Below, piece after piece: positions 25,750 to 37,719 of a stretch of 64,000 nucleotides of DNA. The notes under the pieces were generated by a model. That model had not been told where the DNA came from. It did no database searches and saw nothing but the letters and a program-made list of their open reading frames with translations. This DNA is from Cocos nucifera (taxonomy: Eukaryota; Streptophyta; Magnoliopsida; Arecales; Arecaceae), in assembly GCA_006176705.1 (NCBI GenBank), contig QRFJ01007198.1, positions 1 through 64,000 of the forward strand, written 5' to 3'. Each line of letters opens with the position of its first letter. The first letter of the stretch is position 1. The position numbers and the translations under genes were made by a program.

Positions 25750-28700
25750 CAAACTTTTTCTTCACCTGGAGCATGAGTGGATCCTATATATTTTGATGGA
25801 TACTACACCTGAGGAGCTAGCTTTGAATGCTAAAGGTGCGGTTCGAGATACTTACCAGAAGTGGCTCAACGATCGCATCACCATTCAGTGTATTATACTG
25901 GCGATAATGAATAATAAGTTTAGCTGTAGGTTTGAGAATGCCTAGCCACAGAAGATGCTTAAAATGTTAAATGACTCCTTTGGTACGCCTAACGATGGTG
26001 AAAGGCACAAGACTAATTATGCCACGTTTAACACTCAGATGAGGGATGGGACGTCAGTCATCAATCATGTATTGTACATGATCGAGATGATTGAGCGCTT
26101 GAATAAGCTGGCTTCCCCCTGCATGAGCAGCTCGGCAAGGATGTGATCCTTAATTCTTTGCCCAAGTCTTTCCTCTCCTTACTCATTTTAGAATGACAAA
26201 GCCTATAGTGAATTAACATGGTTTATTGGGCTTGCTGCAGAACTTTGAGAAGAATCACTGCCCCATAAGGAGTTGGTGAATGTAGTGGAAGGATTTTCTT
26301 CTAGTCATCGACCCTTTAAGAAAGGAAAGAAGAATAAGATGAAGAAGAATAAGAAGGTGTAGCTGCATACTAGGATGTCTGCACAAGGTCAGACCAAGAA
26401 GCAGAAGCCCAACCAGAGCCAAGCAAAATGCTTCTTTTACAAGAAGCAGGGACACTAGAAGAGGAATTATCCTTAGTACATTGTCTCCCTAGATCCAAAT
26501 AGGCCAAGAAAGAAGCAAGCAGTTGCTGCATAAGGTAATTATATGATAACACCTTACAACTTCTCGATATATGATACTACTATCTGGGTATTAGATACTG
26601 AAAGTTTTTATCATATCTATAATTCAATGCAGGATTTGCAGGTCAGTAGGAGATTTTAATGAAGGTGAAAGGTTTCTAAACATTGGAGATGGAAGAGAAG
26701 TTCCAGTTCTAGCTTTAGGAATCATGAACCTTGTAATCAATTCTCATAATGTCATTCTTCATGAATGTCATTATTGTCCAAGTTTTATGTTGAATGTTAT
26801 GTCTGTAGGTCTTTTGGCCATGTATAGTTATAAATTTTTAATAAAAAAAAATATTTATAATGTCATTTTGAATGATGTTACAATGTTTGTTGTATAATTG
26901 AATAATGGAATTTACTTACTATCATAGCCTATTAATGTGGTTCAGAACTCCGATAAAAGCTCTAGAATTAGTAATGTATCCAAAGTCTATCTTTGACACT
27001 GTAGGCTAGGTCATATCAATAAGAACAGAATAAACAGGTTGGCTCAAGAAGAAATTCTTGAAGTTGGTGATTGTGAATCACTTTCGATCTATGAGTCTTG
27101 TCTTCTTGGTAAGATGACCAAGTTACTTTTTACTGAAAAAGATGGACAAAACAAGGAACTCTTGAGTCTAGTACATTCAAATGTATGTGGACCTATGAGT
27201 TCAAATGCTAGAGATGGATATTTCTACTTCATAACCTTCATGGATGACTTATTGAGGTATGGATATGTCTATTTAATGAAGTATAAGTCGGAGTCATTTG
27301 AAATGTTCAAACTATTTTGTAATGTGGTAAAAAAATAAACTAGAAAGAGTATTAAAACTCTTCGATCTAACTTGGGGGGGGTGAGTACCTTTTCAATGAG
27401 TTTCTGACATATCTTAGAAAGAATGAAATTCTCTCCCAGGAGGGATATGTGCTTGAGTTAGCTTATTACATTCTGAATAGACTTTTGAGTAAGTCTATTT
27501 CCAAAATACTATATGAGATATGGATAGGAAGTAAGCCAGTACTCTTGCATCTTAGGGTTTGGGGGTGTCCGACTAATGTCAAACATTTAGTAACAGACAA
27601 ACTTGGATCTAGATCTGACAAGTGTTATTTTATAGGATATCCAAAAGAGACCAAAAGGTATTACTTTTACCTTGCTGATGAGTAAAGGTGTTTGTTAGTC
27701 TTAAGGTAATCTTTTTGAAAAAGAAATCACTTATTGAAGGGACTATTGCCTTTAACGTCGAACTTGAGGAAGTTTGATAGGTAAAAAAATCAACACAAGT
27801 AGCTGAACCTGAATCAGATTTGATTAGATCAAATCCAGAGCCCAATGAACCTGCACTCTTAAGGTGGTTTGGTAGAATACCACATCAACTATACAGATAC
27901 TATGGTTTCTTGATTCAAAATGGTGATCCTATCGAACTCGATGAGAACGACGAGGATCCGATCACCTATATAAATGCAATGTAGAGATCTGACTCTGAGA
28001 AATGGCTTAAGGCCATGAAATTTGGAATGGAGTCCATGAAAGTCAAAGATGTATGGACATTGGTTGACCCACCCGAAGGGATAAAATCCATAGGATGTAA
28101 GTGGGTCTTCAAGAGGAATAGAGGTGCAGATGGAAAGTTTGAGACCTATAAAGCCCATCTGGTTGCCAAGAGATATCGTCAATGTTATGGTATAGAATAT
28201 GACAAGACATTTTCTTCTATGGCAATGCTCAAGTCTATTCAGACCATGCTTGCGATAGCTGTCCATCTAGACTATGAAATCTAGCAGATGGATGTGAAAA
28301 TAATTTTTTTGAATGGAGAACTGGATCGACGAAGATGTGTATATGATACAACCTAAAGAGTTCACATCCATAGATGAGTCTAAGGTGTTCAAGCTTCAAT
28401 GGTCAATTTATGGACTAAAGCAAGCTGCTCAGAGTTGAAACATACATTTTGATAGGACGATCAAGACGTATGGCTTTGTCAAGAATGGAGAAGAGCTCTG
28501 CGTATATAAGTGGGCTAATGATCCAGCGATAGTATTTCTAGTATTGTATGTGGATGACATTCTATTAATTAAAAATGATGTCTTGCACTAAAGAAAATAA
28601 AGATCTGGCTACTGTCATAGTTCTACATGAAGGATCTGGGAGAAACTTCCTACATCTTAGGGATGAAGATCTATAGAGATAGATCTAAAAGATTGCTTGG

Positions 28701-29526
28701 ATTATCCCAGTCTACATATATTGACACTATGCTGAAGAGGTTTAGTATGGAGAATTTTAAGAAAGGCTATCTATCAATAGGCCATAGAATTTCTCTCTCA
28801 AAGAGAGATTGTTCGACAATACCTCAAGAGAGAGAGCATATGCGTAGAATTTCACATGCTTCGATAGTGGATTCTATCATGTATGCCATGACACGTACGT
28901 GATCAGATATGACATACTCACTAGGGATAGTGAGTAGATACGAATCTGATCAAGGAGAGAACCACTGGAAGGTTATTAAAACTATCCCGAAGTATTTGAA
29001 AAATACAAAGGATCAGTGGCTTATTTATAGTGAGTCTGACTTAAGACTTATAGGATTTACAGACTCTAGTTTTCAGTCTTATTATGATGACAGCAAGAGT
29101 ATGTTGGGGTATGTATTTATCCTTAATGATGGAGCATTCTGCTGGAGGAGTTCCAAGCAGCACACCATGGCCGACTTAGTATGCGAAATAGAGTATGTTG
29201 TTGCATTAGATGCCGCCAAAGAAGAGGTATGGCTGAGGAAGTTCATCATCGAGCTTGGAGTAGCATCCTCCTTTGATGGTCTAGTTTTGCTTTACTACAG
29301 TAGCTCTGGAGCCATTGCTCAGGCAAAGAAATCAAAGGTACACCAATAGATGAAGCATATTCTGCGTTGCTACCATTTTATCCAAAAGATCATGGATTGA
29401 GGTGACATCAACCTTCAGAAGATCGATAGGAAGGAGAACTTGGCAGACCCATTTACAAAAGCTATTGCGGTGAAAGAGTTCGATGACTTCAGATCGAAGA
29501 TGGATATTAGATACTACACTGATTAG
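25750..29526 (+). pseudogene. Element C gag-pol polyprotein, decayed
   Basis: Copia polyprotein with stops and frame changes. Gag core (UBN2-type) 25790-26240, including an open piece at 25955-26146. The gag start is unclear because the first part seems lost. Zinc knuckle 26427-26475: C-F-F-Y-K-K-Q-G-H, so the second Cys is Tyr and the last Cys is Tyr. Protease 26590-26620: LDTES, Gly replaced by Glu. Pre-integrase 26985-27140 (LGHINKNR). Integrase 27140-27690. RT 28015-28620 with YVDD intact (28547-28558) but an earlier stop. RNase H 28627-29526, with the open frame 28909-29349. Closest relative here is D, with near-parallel RT text (VWTLVDPP.G.KSIGCKWVFKR). Confidence 0.88.
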
Positions 29527-29530
29527 CTTT

Positions 29531-29546
29531 AGTCCAAGTGGGAGAT
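29531..29546 (+). other. Polypurine tract of C
   Basis: AGTCCAAGTGGGAGAT directly before the LTR start TGTTAGAAATGG. This is a standard Copia plus-strand primer tract. Confidence 0.88.
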
Positions 29547-31628
29547 TGTTAGAAATGGTGTCCCAAAGTCAATCATCAGTCTGTTGATGATTATGCTTAT
29601 TCTTATATTTATATATAAATTATAAATAAATAAAAATTATTTTGATATTTTTTATCATATTCTAATAAACTTCTGTATTATGGTGAAGTCCTTAGGACTA
29701 TTTAGAATCGACAAAAGAGGATTTATTATTTAGTTCTTAAATCTATTCGCGATCAAATGATACATTATTACCAAGGATGATAATATATATTGAGTGTAGG
29801 TCATTGTGTGCCATATGAGTTGGTTGTCCTCTTAACCAAAGAGTATGAAGACACTAGTATGGCATGCAAGTAAGATGTAGGGGTACATCTGCACTGAATG
29901 TGACCAACTCCAAAGCTTTTTTGCTATCAAGATTTACTCCGATGGAATATGGGTATAAATGTTCCTCCGACCTAAGATCACTATGGTGACTTTCAAGCAA
30001 CTCACTGTGCTCTAGTGTCGGACTATCTAAATTTTTAATTCAGTGATGAAAGAATTTTGGTCATAGTCAAGTACTTGAGGAGTTAGTGTATGAGTTAAGA
30101 TGGAATTGACCACTTCGATCCAGGAGCTGTGTCTAATTATATTTTAATTTAGCAAAATTCTTGGCTAGGATAGTCCTAGTGAGGAGTCATGGGACTAATT
30201 ACTTTGAAATATGATTTGGATGTATCTTTCAGGATTGATAGTTAAACTCTGAGTCATCCTATAAATAGAGATCAAAGGGATGAATTATACGGTAACCATA
30301 TTTGCATAGATTTTAAATGTTGTGATTGTGACTATTCGACCTATCCGACCATCGGATACCATTGCTAGATGGTCATTTTCATTAGTACAAAAATTTATTT
30401 TGGTGCTATCGGCTTAGGTTCGAACCTATAGAATCACACACACTAGAGGCTCCTACCCGATCTGATGGCTGGTGAAGAGTCCCATCGAACTGTAACTCTA
30501 TATTCAAGAGTTCCATTGGACTAGAACTCTTTGACCAAGAGTTCTATTAGGCTGGGACTCTGAGTCCAACCTATTTGAGACTCTATGATCATGAGTTCCA
30601 CTTATTTGGGACACCGGGGTCAAGAGTCCCATTGATTTGAGACTCTTCGATCAAAATTTCATATCGATGGACTCTATTGTCTGGACACCTATCAGATTTG
30701 GACTCTATATTCATGAGAAGTTTAATTAGTGATTTGATTGCTAATTAATTCAATTTAATTGAGTAATGATTTTTGGTTCAAGTCTAATTGAATTGGATTT
30801 AGTTGGGTTTGATCCAATTAAGTTATGAGATCACCTAATCATCGAGGAGGTTTGATCTTTGATTTGATCAGGGGTTGGGTTTAATTAATTTTTGATTTTA
30901 TTAGAATTTAATTAAGCCTAATTAAGTATAAATTAGTTAGATTTAATCTGATCTAATTGGGCCTAGCCAAATTTGTTTGGATTAGTTCAATTGGATAAGA
31001 TTTAAATTTAAGACTAGTTTGACTAGTCTTCCCATCCTACGCCACCTCACTTTTGTGCCCACATTTTCTATGAGAAAAATGTTTCTTGTAAGTTTCTCCA
31101 TGCAAAGAAAAGGTCCATGCCTAGGTATCTCTCACCCTTATGGATAAGGATTGGTGGTTAATGCTTTAAGTTTGAATGAGATTCAAATTTAAATAAGAAA
31201 CCAACCCCATTCTTATCCATGCGCCATATTTTTGTGCACCTCCCTTTCTTCATGAGAAAAGTTCTCGTGCTTTCTTTTTCTCCATGCACAAAGAGCTCAT
31301 CCTCCTGGCTTTCTCATGCCCTAGGTGGATAAGAAGGGGATGGTTACCATTTAAATTCATAATGAGTTTGAATTCAAATGGACAACCACTTCATTCTTAT
31401 CCTCCTATGCATAGAAGACTCAGTCTTGCACAAAAATAAATGGAGATTGCTTCTGGGTGTGTGCACATCATTCTGAGAGAGAAAAAGTGTGCATGAGCCA
31501 TTCTCCCTTACATGGAAAAGTCAAAATTTCATGAAAAAAAAAATACAGTGAGAGCTTTGAGCATAGGGTTTTCTGAGAGCATACCCTAGGGTTCTAGCCT
31601 AGCACTTGGGATGAGAGTTGCTGAGCTA
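29547..31628 (+). repeat. Element C 3' LTR, first piece
   Basis: Starts TGTTAGAAATGGTGTCCCAAAG; related to D's LTR (TGTTGAAAAATATGTCCCAAAG). It contains TATAAATA at 30260-30267 and a 31-bp-unit tandem array at 30475-30720. It stops at AGCTA (31624-31628), the target site of F, and resumes at 39311. Confidence 0.85.
30475..30720 (+). repeat. Tandem array of about 31 bp units in C LTR
   Basis: Units of the form AAGAGT(C/T)CCATTGG..TGGGACTCT.TGATC repeat about seven times, with starts at 30475, 30506 and 30537 for the clearest ones. The lone LTR at 42317-44988 has only about four such units (44080-44190, minus orientation). Confidence 0.75.
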
Positions 31629-33235
31629 TGATAGGAACGCGATGTTGTTATTAAGATACCATGTTTATCAGTTTAATCCGACTTCTAAAAATAATTAAAA
31701 ATGCATAAATAGTAGTGAGTCGGGTCAAATCCATAAGGAAGGTAGTATTTTTAGATTTAAAATCTTTAATTTTTTTAAAAGAAAAAGAAAAAAAATTTAA
31801 AAATAGATTTTGAAGTTGGAAATTAAAATTGTGAAGTGAAAATTAAATTATGTAGAAAATAAACTTGGTACTAAGATCTACTAGTTAGATCTTAGCATCT
31901 ACTTGCAGAAAAATAAAAAGTAATAATTAAAATATAGAAATTAAATTATAATAAAAATAAAGAGCATAAAATTAAAGAATATAAAAATAAATATTATATT
32001 AATTAAAATTTTATAATTTAAATATATAAAAAGAAGAAATTAAAATAAGCTGATCTCTAATCTTGGATTGACATTGGTAGAAAGATGATGTAGAAGCCCA
32101 GCTCTTCTTCTCGGCACCCGTTGCTTTGAAGCAGCCTTTAACCCATAGCCTAACTTTGCCCTATACCAAAGCTTCACCATGATCGGAGATGTTGATTTCT
32201 GGAGGCCTGGGTCCTTTTTATAGAGCTAGGAGGACTGGAGAGTTTGCTTCTGGGCAATGTCGGACTAAGGGGCTCTTTAATCATCAAAATATAAAGAAAT
32301 CTAAATAAAAATTGGATTAAAAGAAGTTCTAGATGAATTCTACTACTTTGGATGAAATTTGGCCATAAATAAAAATCCAACGATCCAAAAATCATCAAAA
32401 TCAGATGTGTATCAGCCTAAATCAGGTCGGATTAAATTCTGGCCGTCCGATCGCGCATTGATGGAGGAAATCTGGCTGCAAATCATTAATCGAGAGTCTT
32501 GATCACCATCGAGAGCATTTTGGACTGTTGGATCTTCATCACTTGGTTTTCTAGCCATCGGATCGCGTCAGATCGTTGATAGAATTTGAATCAAACCCAA
32601 AAATAACCACCGCCGTCCGATCTTGACCACAATCAACTGCAGCTGTCCGATCGCACAATTACTATTCCCATAGACCGCGTGGACCAACTGCACCGCACAC
32701 CACAGTCAGTCAATGCCTCTATTGTCGAGTGAAAAGACTAGATTGTCCTGTGAGCCATGATAAATTTCTGTGGATCCTTTAAGGGTCTAGGTCCGCCACG
32801 TGTCGTGCTGCGATTCGTTGGTTTTCGCTGAGCTGACGGTCCATGCCTGGATCGTGGATCGGCTGATGGCTTCAATGGTTGAGTCAGCTTTGATGGCTTG
32901 GTTTGGCTTGGCTTGGTGGCTTGGCTTGCGGAGCCGGCTGAGCCATTTTCTATTTTATTTAAATTTTATTTATTTTATTTCTTTAGAAATTCATATCTTC
33001 TTCGTTTTAGCTTCGTTTTATGTAAAACTTATTTTATTATGATCAAAAAAATAAGCTCTTTCTATTGATAATAAAATTTTATTTTTTAATTTTATTATTT
33101 TATAATTAATTTTTTAATTAATAAAAATATGAATTTCTCAAAAATTATATATAAATTAATCATTAATTCTTAAAAATTAATATAAATTAATTAATAAATT
33201 AATACTTTTATTGGATGAATTTATGATGCTTATCA
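31629..33235 (-). repeat. Element F 3' LTR
   Basis: Plus-strand text runs TGATAGGAACGCGATG to GATGCTTATCA, pairing with 37720-39310. On the element strand it begins TGATAAGCATCATAAA. A TATAAAAA-type box lies near 32213-32222 (minus strand) and a CACGTG near 32798. Confidence 0.92.
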
Positions 33236-33275
33236 CACCCCCAACTTAAGCTTTGCTCGTCCTCGAGTAAAGAAA
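33236..33275 (-). other. Polypurine tract and upstream motif of F
   Basis: On the minus strand CTCGAGGACGAGCAAAGC, then TTAAGTTGGGGGTG, abuts the LTR start TGATAAGC. This is the plus-strand primer site; a CTCGAG plus GGGTG version stands at the same place in E (148-190). Confidence 0.85.
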
Positions 33276-34470
33276 GAATTTAGTTTTAAATACCTTTTAA
33301 CTTTAGAGTTTCGAATTTTACCTAAGCAATTTTCAAAATGGCCATTGATATTCAGTAGAGCTTAAATGAGATATATCATTGGGGTATTAATACTTATCAA
33401 TAGAAAAATTAAGTAAAGAACATTAAATTTTTTTAGAACTTTTTCTAAATTATTCCCACTTTATCTCTGATTTGTCTAAACTTTCATATAGGCAGGTGTA
33501 TTGCTACTTCCATCCTTCATTTATTAATTTTTATTTTTACATTGCCCACTTTTTGATGCGAATATCATTGCTTACTTAGGCAACGGGACCCGGTTACTCG
33601 GTGGAAAAACCAATATTTTTTTTTTTTTTTTAACGTTGTACCACTATTGAGTGTCTTAACTCCTTAAGCTTTCTATTTGATCCATGTAGCGAGTCTTGGG
33701 CCAATGACTCCCAAACCAGTTGGCTTTAGGGCACTAGGTATAGAATACCCCTCGGGCTTACTAGCTCGAATCAAATAGGCTACGAGTTAAGACTAGCTTT
33801 ACAACGAGCTTCTTTGCCCTTCCCACCTTTTGATGCGAAACTCAATGCTTGCTTAGGCAAAGAGGCCCGGTTACTCAGTGAGAAGTACTTGGAAAACTAT
33901 TTTATTAAAATAAATTTTTATATGAAGAAACGTATAGTTACCCTACACAAGCCTATAAAAAGTAGACTTTTCTTTGATGCTAGTAGAAATAATTAGAAAT
34001 GCTCCAAGAAAAAAACTTTTTATGTTCTAGACTTAACTCTTTATTGAATTTTCTTAATACTTGATTCCTCAATATCTCACAGATTCTCTGATCTGTGCAT
34101 CAATTTTCTTTTAAAAATGCTTAGTTTAATTCGATTCTTAAGCATAATCAAGGTATCTAAATACTAAATACTAACTTTTTTGAGGACTTAAAATTTTAAA
34201 ATTTTTATTTTTCTCTCCCCCAACTTAATCGACATTATCCTCAATGGAGAAGAAAAAATAAAGGATGTAATAAAGAACATGAAAGAATACACCTAACTAT
34301 AGTATATTTTTGGTCCAGCACATGCCTTTGAAAATTTGAGCTCTCCCTCCAACTTATTCAAATTATCCTAAAAAAAAATAAACTAAAAAGATAAATTAGA
34401 TAAAAACTAAATATTGGGTTGCCTCCCAACAAGCGCTAAGTTTACCGTCTTCAGCCAGACACAATGCAGC
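33276..34470 (-). other. Element F 3' non-coding region
   Basis: No protein domain seen. It contains two diverged copies of a block TTTGATGCGAA..GCTTAGGCAA..CCCGGTTACTCGGTG at 33553-33610 and 33828-33885, about 275 bp apart. A decayed third match in E lies near 550-620. It also holds the GGGTTGCCTCCCA block at 34415, again shared with E near 1292. The block conservation without coding suggests a role in RNA rather than protein, but that is inference. Confidence 0.6.
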
Positions 34471-34473
34471 TCA

Positions 34474-35590
34474 CTATCCTGTGTCGAATATTGGATTGAC
34501 AAATTCCAATGGTTTTGGATTGCCAATCTCAGAAAGTTGATTTATAATCCCATTATTGATATATTCATTATTAATTTTAGGGATATAATTTATGATTCCA
34601 TTCTCAGACCCATGTTTATTAAGAATTTCTCCTATTTGTTCTTCTAAAATGCTCATGAATGGAGTTTTAGGAGTTAAGTTTGATTCAATGGGTGCTGGAA
34701 TGGTGACTAAAGGCGGTTTTAATTCTGGAGGTAAATTAATGTGATCTTGCTTAAACAACTCCATTGACATTTCATTACATGCCTTCTTGATTTTTATAAG
34801 AAGAACCAGCTTCTAGGGTTGAAGGAATAGGACATTAGGTTTATAAGTCTCGGGTAAATCATCTATTCTCTTTTTCCCTTATTTCTATCTCATTTAAACT
34901 GGAACTAGCATCAGTACTAATTCCTGGCTTGGGTTCTTCTATGTGGTTAGTCTCAGTACTAACCAGTTCCTCTAAATTTTTATTTTGGCTAGCATCAGTA
35001 CTAGCCTCTCTCACCTGGATCTTGGTATGGGTCCATAAGAATCCTATAGCTTTTAAGTTCAGGAATTACTTTGGTATTCTCAAATTGGAGATTCTTAGAT
35101 GAAGACATTAGATTGATAATTTAATCCAGGTGGTTGGTGGTCATTAGGTGGGTTGTTTGAAATTGGTAGGTTCGGTAGTTGATCTAGTTCTCTCCTCATG
35201 TTAGACTCAACTAATTATCCTATTTGAGCTTCTAGTCTGGCGATAGATTGCTGTTGAGTTAGAATTAATTGTTGAAGTTGGTTAAATCTATCATCAGCTA
35301 GATTGGTCTGTTGAGGAGGTGGGTATGAAGGCTGATTATAATATGATGGCTGGTTAAACTGACTAGGCTGACCATTATTATAGGCATAATTTTGGTATTG
35401 GGATCTATTTTGATAATTTTGGCTCAAGTAAAATTTGGGTCTGAGCCTGAGTCTGTTGGGATGTCCAAGAAAAATTAAAGTTACTCCAATCTGAATTATA
35501 TGAATTTGAAAATGGATCATTAATCAATTTGGAGTATCCTTGAGTAGCTTGAACTTGTTCTTGGATAAAATATGGAAACTGTGCAGTCAT
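34474..35590 (-). pseudogene. Element F gag C-terminal part and downstream remnant
   Basis: Minus-strand coding debris downstream of the gag core. 35215-35590 encodes a Gln/Asn/Tyr-rich segment (QYQNYAYNNGQPSQFNQPSY) with a short coiled-coil-like end (LQQLILTQQQSIARLEAQIG), typical of plant Gypsy gag tails. 34474-34770 reads INLPPELKPPL and may be the relic of the gag-pol join, because ELKP-type text is common there in Athila-like elements. Frames change between pieces. No protease or RT follows. Confidence 0.55.
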
Positions 35591-35792
35591 AGGACATTCA
35601 CTTCACATGATGGGTTGGGACTAGCACAGATTGAATAAATCTCCTGATAATTAGAAGATGATGTGAATTGTGCAGGAGATTGTTGACCTAGGGTTAGGAG
35701 TTGATCTATTTTCTGAGCAAGAAAGATCAGTCTTATGACTAGATTCTAGATGTTTAAATTCATGGAGGTTTGGTGCATGGTTAATTGAGTTT

Positions 35793-36410
35793 TCACTCAG
35801 ATTTCAAATAAGGTATATCCTCACTCTTGTTCATGAATGCACCTCCACAGGATGCATCTACTATCTGTCTGTATTGGTCTCCTAAACCCTCATAGAAAGC
35901 TTGAACTATTTGCCACTTAGACAAACCATGGTGTGGGCATTTTTTAAGAAGTTTCTTAAGTCTCTCCCATGACTCGTGAATCTGTTTCCCTGGAAGCTGA
36001 GCAAATCCAGTGATAGCTCGCCTCATAGTATTGGTTCGGCCTATGGGATAAATTTTTTTAAGAAATTCACTTTGTAAGTCAGCCCAAGTTTTAATTGATC
36101 TCCCTATTGTCCCAAGCCAGTACTTGGCTTTGTCTTTTAATGATAAGGAAAATAAAATTAGTCTAAGGGCATCATTAGTTAAATTTTGAATTTTCACCGT
36201 AGAGCAGATTTCTAAGAATTCATTCAGATGTTTATAAGGATCTTCATTGATGTTCCCATAGAAAGATGGAAGCATCTGGATTGTAGTCGGCTTGATCTCA
36301 TAGTGGGTAGCATGAATTTCAGGTAATTGGATACAAGTCGATGGGTTATAGGTAGAAGGAATAAAGTATTCTTTCATCTGCTTAGGTGGTTCTCTAAAAT
36401 TTTCAGCCAT
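35793..36410 (-). CDS. Element F gag (retrotrans_gag-type capsid protein)
   Basis: An open frame of 205 codons from ATG 36410 to 35793, the longest uninterrupted gag in the window. The first about 50 residues precede a capsid core with MLPSFYGNINEDPYKHLNEF and a run through FSLSLKDKAKYWL, W..L...FLKKIYP and FAQLPGKQIHESWERLKKLL, the usual order in plant Gypsy gag. The Pro/Leu-rich turn and the WERLKKLL helix match the family pattern. It would form the particle around element RNA. The frame ends at a stop before the C-terminal tail (35215-35590), so the full gag is probably interrupted once or twice. A partner element would have to supply pol. Confidence 0.85.
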   Translation of the reverse strand: MAENFREPPKQMKEYFIPSTYNPSTCIQLPEIHATHYEIKPTTIQMLPSFYGNINEDPYKHLNEFLEICSTVKIQNLTNDALRLILFSLSLKDKAKYWLGTIGRSIKTWADLQSEFLKKIYPIGRTNTMRRAITGFAQLPGKQIHESWERLKKLLKKCPHHGLSKWQIVQAFYEGLGDQYRQIVDASCGGAFMNKSEDIPYLKSE

Positions 36411-37696
36411 TTGGTTATCAGATTTAATATAATTCAGCCTTTTAATTTTATGGTTGGGTTCAACTAGATCAGGTAAAGCGATTTCCTACCGTGCATGCAC
36501 TAGTGCAACCCTATCGTGTTGTTCAAAAAATTTTTTTTTAGAATTTTTTATTATTTTATTATTTTATTATATTAATTATTTTATTTAATTTAATTTAATT
36601 TAATTATTATTTTTAATATTTTTTTAGTTAGTTTAAATTTAATTTTTATTTTATTTTATTTTATTTTATTTTTAGGAGAAGAAAGAAGAAAGAAAGAAGA
36701 AAAGTTCTAAAGAAGAGGTCCTAAGGAGTCCTAGAACTAAGAAGAGAGAGAAGAATTAGGTTTAATTAGGTTTGATGTTGGTTAGCAATCAAGTTGGTCA
36801 ATCAATCCTGACTAAGGGTTATCCTAGATCTAGACAGCTCCTAACTGCCAAGGTCACCTTCAAGCCCTCCAAGTGTAGGATTAGCCAATCAACTAGCCAG
36901 GTAAGTGTAAGGTCGGTGGGAGTCCCCCCGTTGCTTGCCTTAGACACCAATTGTGCTTGGCCAGGTAAGCGAACGGAACCAATTAGAAACCACCTTCCTT
37001 CGGGCCCAGTCATCCCTGAACCACTTTCCTAGACACCAGTCAAATTGACTTATCCTAACCTGGTTCAACTCTTAGGATTCCTTGTCCTATTGAGCTCGAG
37101 TTCCTAGGGTTGATGTCTAATTGATTTTAAAATTAAAGGCTTAGGTCAATGCAGGATGCTGGTTGGTTGTTTGTGGGCTAAGGAAGGGTGATCAAATCCC
37201 CACCTTATCTTGTTTAATTGGGTTGTGCCCTTAATTTGATTTAATATGAATATGCACAAAAAAATTTTCAATCAAAGGGTTCTATGCAATTTAAACTAGA
37301 TGCATGCAACTAATTGAATTCTGAAAGGCTTACCTTGCCTCCAGCAATCACCAAAAAAAAAAAATAAAAATAAAAATAAAAATAAAACTAATATGATGCA
37401 TGCTCTAAACAGTTAGGGATTTCTAATCTTATCATGAGGCTTTTAATTAGGATTTAAATGAATATATTTTTTAAATTAATTTAAAAATAAAATAATAAAT
37501 AAATAAATAAATAAAAAGAAAAGAGAACTAGGGTTAGGATTGATCTCACCAAAACTAGATGCTTTTCTTCCTTTTCTCTTTTTTTTCTACAAAATAATAA
37601 ATAAAAAAAATTAGTAAGCAATATTTAAAAAAATATTTATAATTAATTTATAAAAAAAATCAAAGAAATCAAAAAAAAAAATAGCATCTATTCCTT
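36411..37696 (-). other. Element F leader
   Basis: Non-coding. Includes an AT-rich simple repeat (36540-36675), a module shared with Copia leaders (36895-37005, see findings), an AAAAT-rich tract (37352-37388) and an AAAT tract (37490-37518). The short open frames on both strands at 36772-37032 fall in this leader and lack any family signal. Confidence 0.7.
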
Positions 37697-37713
37697 CCCC
37701 GGCAACGGTGCCA
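37697..37713 (-). other. Primer binding site of F (Asp tRNA type)
   Basis: Minus strand TGGCACCGTTGCCGGGG, one base from TGGCGCCGTTGCCGGGG, the complement of the Asp tRNA 3' end used by many plant Gypsy elements. It lies a few bases inside the 5' LTR edge at 37720. Confidence 0.85.
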
Positions 37714-37719
37714 AAAACT

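Noticed and set aside
36772..37032. Overlapping open frames on both strands in F leader
   Set aside because: The same DNA stretch is shared as non-coding leader in Copia elements, with no common frame.
37352..37518. AAAAT and AAAT repeats as a matrix-attachment or origin site
   Set aside because: Simple low-complexity tracts within F; nothing else supports such a role.
37697..37713. tRNA Asp gene fragment
   Set aside because: Only the 3' end complement is present, placed next to an LTR: a primer site, not a tRNA gene.
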